Below are positions 62,498 through 64,000 of a DNA stretch of 64,000 nt, in pieces (position 1 is the first letter of the stretch; every line of letters starts with the position of its first letter). The position numbers and the translations under genes were made by a program. The stretch covers positions 124,001-188,000 of the forward strand of contig NZ_BOMV01000051.1 of assembly GCF_016862375.1 (NCBI RefSeq), written 5' to 3'. Source of the stretch: Paractinoplanes rishiriensis. GTDB taxonomy: Bacteria > Actinomycetota > Actinomycetes > Mycobacteriales > Micromonosporaceae. Under the pieces are notes generated by a model. The model made no database searches and was not told where the DNA came from. It saw only the letters and a program-made list of their open reading frames with translations.

Positions 62498-64000
62498 ATG
62501 AGCGAGTCAGAGACCCCGCCGTTCCGCTACACGGCCGCGCTGGCCAGCGAGATCGAGCCGCGCTGGCAGGCCCACTGGGCCGAGCACGGTACGTTCCACG
62601 CGCCGAACCCGTCCGGCGAGCTGGCCGACCCGGCGCACCCGCGGGCCGGCGCGCCGAAGCTGCACGTACAGGACATGTTCCCGTACCCGTCCGGATCGGG
62701 TCTGCACGTCGGTCACCCGCTCGGGTACATCGGTACCGACAGCTACACCCGGTACAAGCGGATGGCCGGGTTCAACGTTCTGCACCCGATGGGGTTCGAC
62801 GCGTTCGGCCTGCCCGCCGAGCAGTATGCAGTGCAGACCGGCACGCACCCGGCGACCACCACGGCCGCGAACGTCGAGCGCTACCGTCAGCAGCTGCGCC
62901 GGCTGGGCCTGGCCTACGACGAGCGCCGCACGTTCGCGACGACCGACCCGGACTACTACCGGTGGACGCAGTGGATCTTCCTGCAGGTCTTCAACTCCTG
63001 GTTCGACGACAAGATCCGTAAGGCCCGCCCGATCGCCGCGCTGATCGCCGAGTTCGAGGCCGGCACCCGCGCCACGCCGGAGCAGCCGTGGGCCGCGATG
63101 TCCGCCGTGGAGCGCCGGAAACTGGTCGACTCGTACCGCCTGGCGTATGTCAGCGAGGCGCCGGTCAACTGGTGCCCGGGCCTGGGCACGGTGCTGGCGA
63201 ACGAGGAGGTCACGCCGGAGGGGCGCAGCGAGCGCGGCAACTACCCGGTCTTTCAGCGCAGCCTGAAGCAGTGGATGATGCGGATCACCGCCTACGGGGA
63301 CCGCCTGATCGAGGATCTGGACACGCTGGACTGGCCGGAGCCGGTCAAGCTGATGCAGCGGAACTGGATCGGCCGGTCCCGGGGTGCGCATGTCGACTTC
63401 CCGGTTGACGGGGACGTGATCCAGGTTTTCACCACCCGTCCGGACACGCTGTTCGGGGCGACCTACATGGTGCTGGCGCCGGAGCACGAGCTGGTTTCCC
63501 GGGTGGTGCCGGTTTCCTGGCCGAGCGGGACAAAACGGGCATGGGCCGGCGGTCATGGAACCCCGGCCGAGGCGGTTGCCGCATATCGGGCTCAGGCTGC
63601 GGCCAAGACCGATGAGGAGCGCACCGACGCGAAGGAAAAGACCGGCGTCTTTATCGGGATTTTTGCGACAAATCCGGTTAATGGGGCGAAGATTCCGGTG
63701 TTCATCGCCGATTACGTGCTGGCCGGCTACGGCACCGGCGCGATCATGGCGGTACCCGGGCAGGACGAGCGGGACTGGCAGTTCGCCGAGGTCTTCGAGC
63801 TGCCGATCATCCGCACGGTCCAGGCACCGGACGACTACGAGGGCGCGTACGTCGGCGAGGGCCCGGCGATCAACAGCGACTGGCTGAACGGCATGGGTGT
63901 CGCCGACGCCAAGGCCGCGATGATCACCTGGTTGGAGCAGCACGGCCACGGCCGCGGCGCCACCACGTACCGCCTGCGCGACTGGCTGTTCAGCCGGCAG
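62498..64000 (+). CDS. leuS: leucyl-tRNA synthetase, N-terminal part
   Basis: Charges tRNA-Leu. The 501 codons present are an open frame that runs past the end of the window; the full protein is likely about 900-950 aa. The class I HIGH motif is HVGH at 70-73 in YPSGSGLHVGHPLGY. Then come MGFDAFGLPAEQYA, VNWCPGLGTVLANEEV and the editing domain with TTRPDTLFGATYMVLAPEH and GTGAIMAVPGQDERDW. ATG 62498 is preferred; ATG 62489 is in frame too but has no room for a ribosome binding site. The KMSKS motif is off the edge. It is preceded by an attenuator. Confidence 0.95.
   Translation, partial: MSESETPPFRYTAALASEIEPRWQAHWAEHGTFHAPNPSGELADPAHPRAGAPKLHVQDMFPYPSGSGLHVGHPLGYIGTDSYTRYKRMAGFNVLHPMGFDAFGLPAEQYAVQTGTHPATTTAANVERYRQQLRRLGLAYDERRTFATTDPDYYRWTQWIFLQVFNSWFDDKIRKARPIAALIAEFEAGTRATPEQPWAAMSAVERRKLVDSYRLAYVSEAPVNWCPGLGTVLANEEVTPEGRSERGNYPVFQRSLKQWMMRITAYGDRLIEDLDTLDWPEPVKLMQRNWIGRSRGAHVDFPVDGDVIQVFTTRPDTLFGATYMVLAPEHELVSRVVPVSWPSGTKRAWAGGHGTPAEAVAAYRAQAAAKTDEERTDAKEKTGVFIGIFATNPVNGAKIPVFIADYVLAGYGTGAIMAVPGQDERDWQFAEVFELPIIRTVQAPDDYEGAYVGEGPAINSDWLNGMGVADAKAAMITWLEQHGHGRGATTYRLRDWLFSRQ

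Overview
The window is high-GC actinobacterial chromosome. GTG and TTG starts are common, many stop and start codons overlap, and several gene pairs have actinobacterium-specific partners. The gene content points to Micromonosporaceae, most likely Actinoplanes or a close relative: a PPi-type phosphofructokinase, a sioxanthin-like carotenoid tail cluster (cruF/cruC/crtD), a pknL/Rv2175c pair, and a chitinase with an N-terminal chitin-binding domain. No rRNA, tRNA, CRISPR array, insertion sequence or prophage was seen. It reads as core chromosome with some accessory genes.

Layout. 0-7 kb: pfkA, proC, a DUF429 protein, a secreted GH18 chitinase, class II DAHP synthase and threonine aldolase. 6.9-7.7 kb: a tight minus-strand operon of three very small proteins, one a free-standing recombinase-type HTH. 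7.8-15.2 kb: endonuclease IV, PASTA kinase (PknL-like), a membrane protein with a Ser/Thr/Pro tail, the Rv2175c-like DNA-binding protein, two half-size lycopene cyclase subunits, a polyprenyl diphosphate synthase, MTHFR and a CDP-alcohol phosphotransferase. The order resembles the aroG-pknL-Rv2175c-idsA2-MTHFR block of mycobacteria with cyclase genes inserted. 15.2-22.6 kb: HNH protein, MarR/MFS pair, DUF2306/TetR pair, an HSP18-type regulator with its own MFS gene, and a hydrolase; several operator palindromes are visible. 22.6-29.3 kb: PepSY membrane protein, sdhCAB with a divergent LysR gene, and a mycothiol-dependent-type enzyme. 29.6-33.7 kb: a membrane-anchored binding-protein/VWA fusion, a frameshifted secreted beta-propeller and a ricin-like secreted protein. 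33.7-38.3 kb: a five-gene carotenoid end-group operon. 38.3-41.5 kb: YbaK protein, EamA transporter, SDR and a MarR-GNAT fusion.

41.5-53.1 kb is an SOS mutagenesis block. A LexA box stands before a HEPN-type gene, which is followed by imuA', imuB and dnaE2; dinB lies further on. Between dnaE2 and dinB are a subtilisin-inhibitor-like gene, a methyltransferase and a phosphodiesterase. A near-identical ~70 bp repeat sits at each edge of the block. 53-59 kb: DUF3040, then a minus-strand MoxR-DUF58-transglutaminase operon. 59.4-64 kb: a secreted M36 metalloprotease, then leuS, which runs off the end behind what looks like a leucine-responsive attenuator (leader peptide with three consecutive Leu codons, an alternative stem, and an intrinsic terminator).

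Many genes, especially regulators, have a TANNNT box exactly 6-7 bases upstream of an ATG/GTG and no Shine-Dalgarno sequence, the mark of leaderless transcripts.
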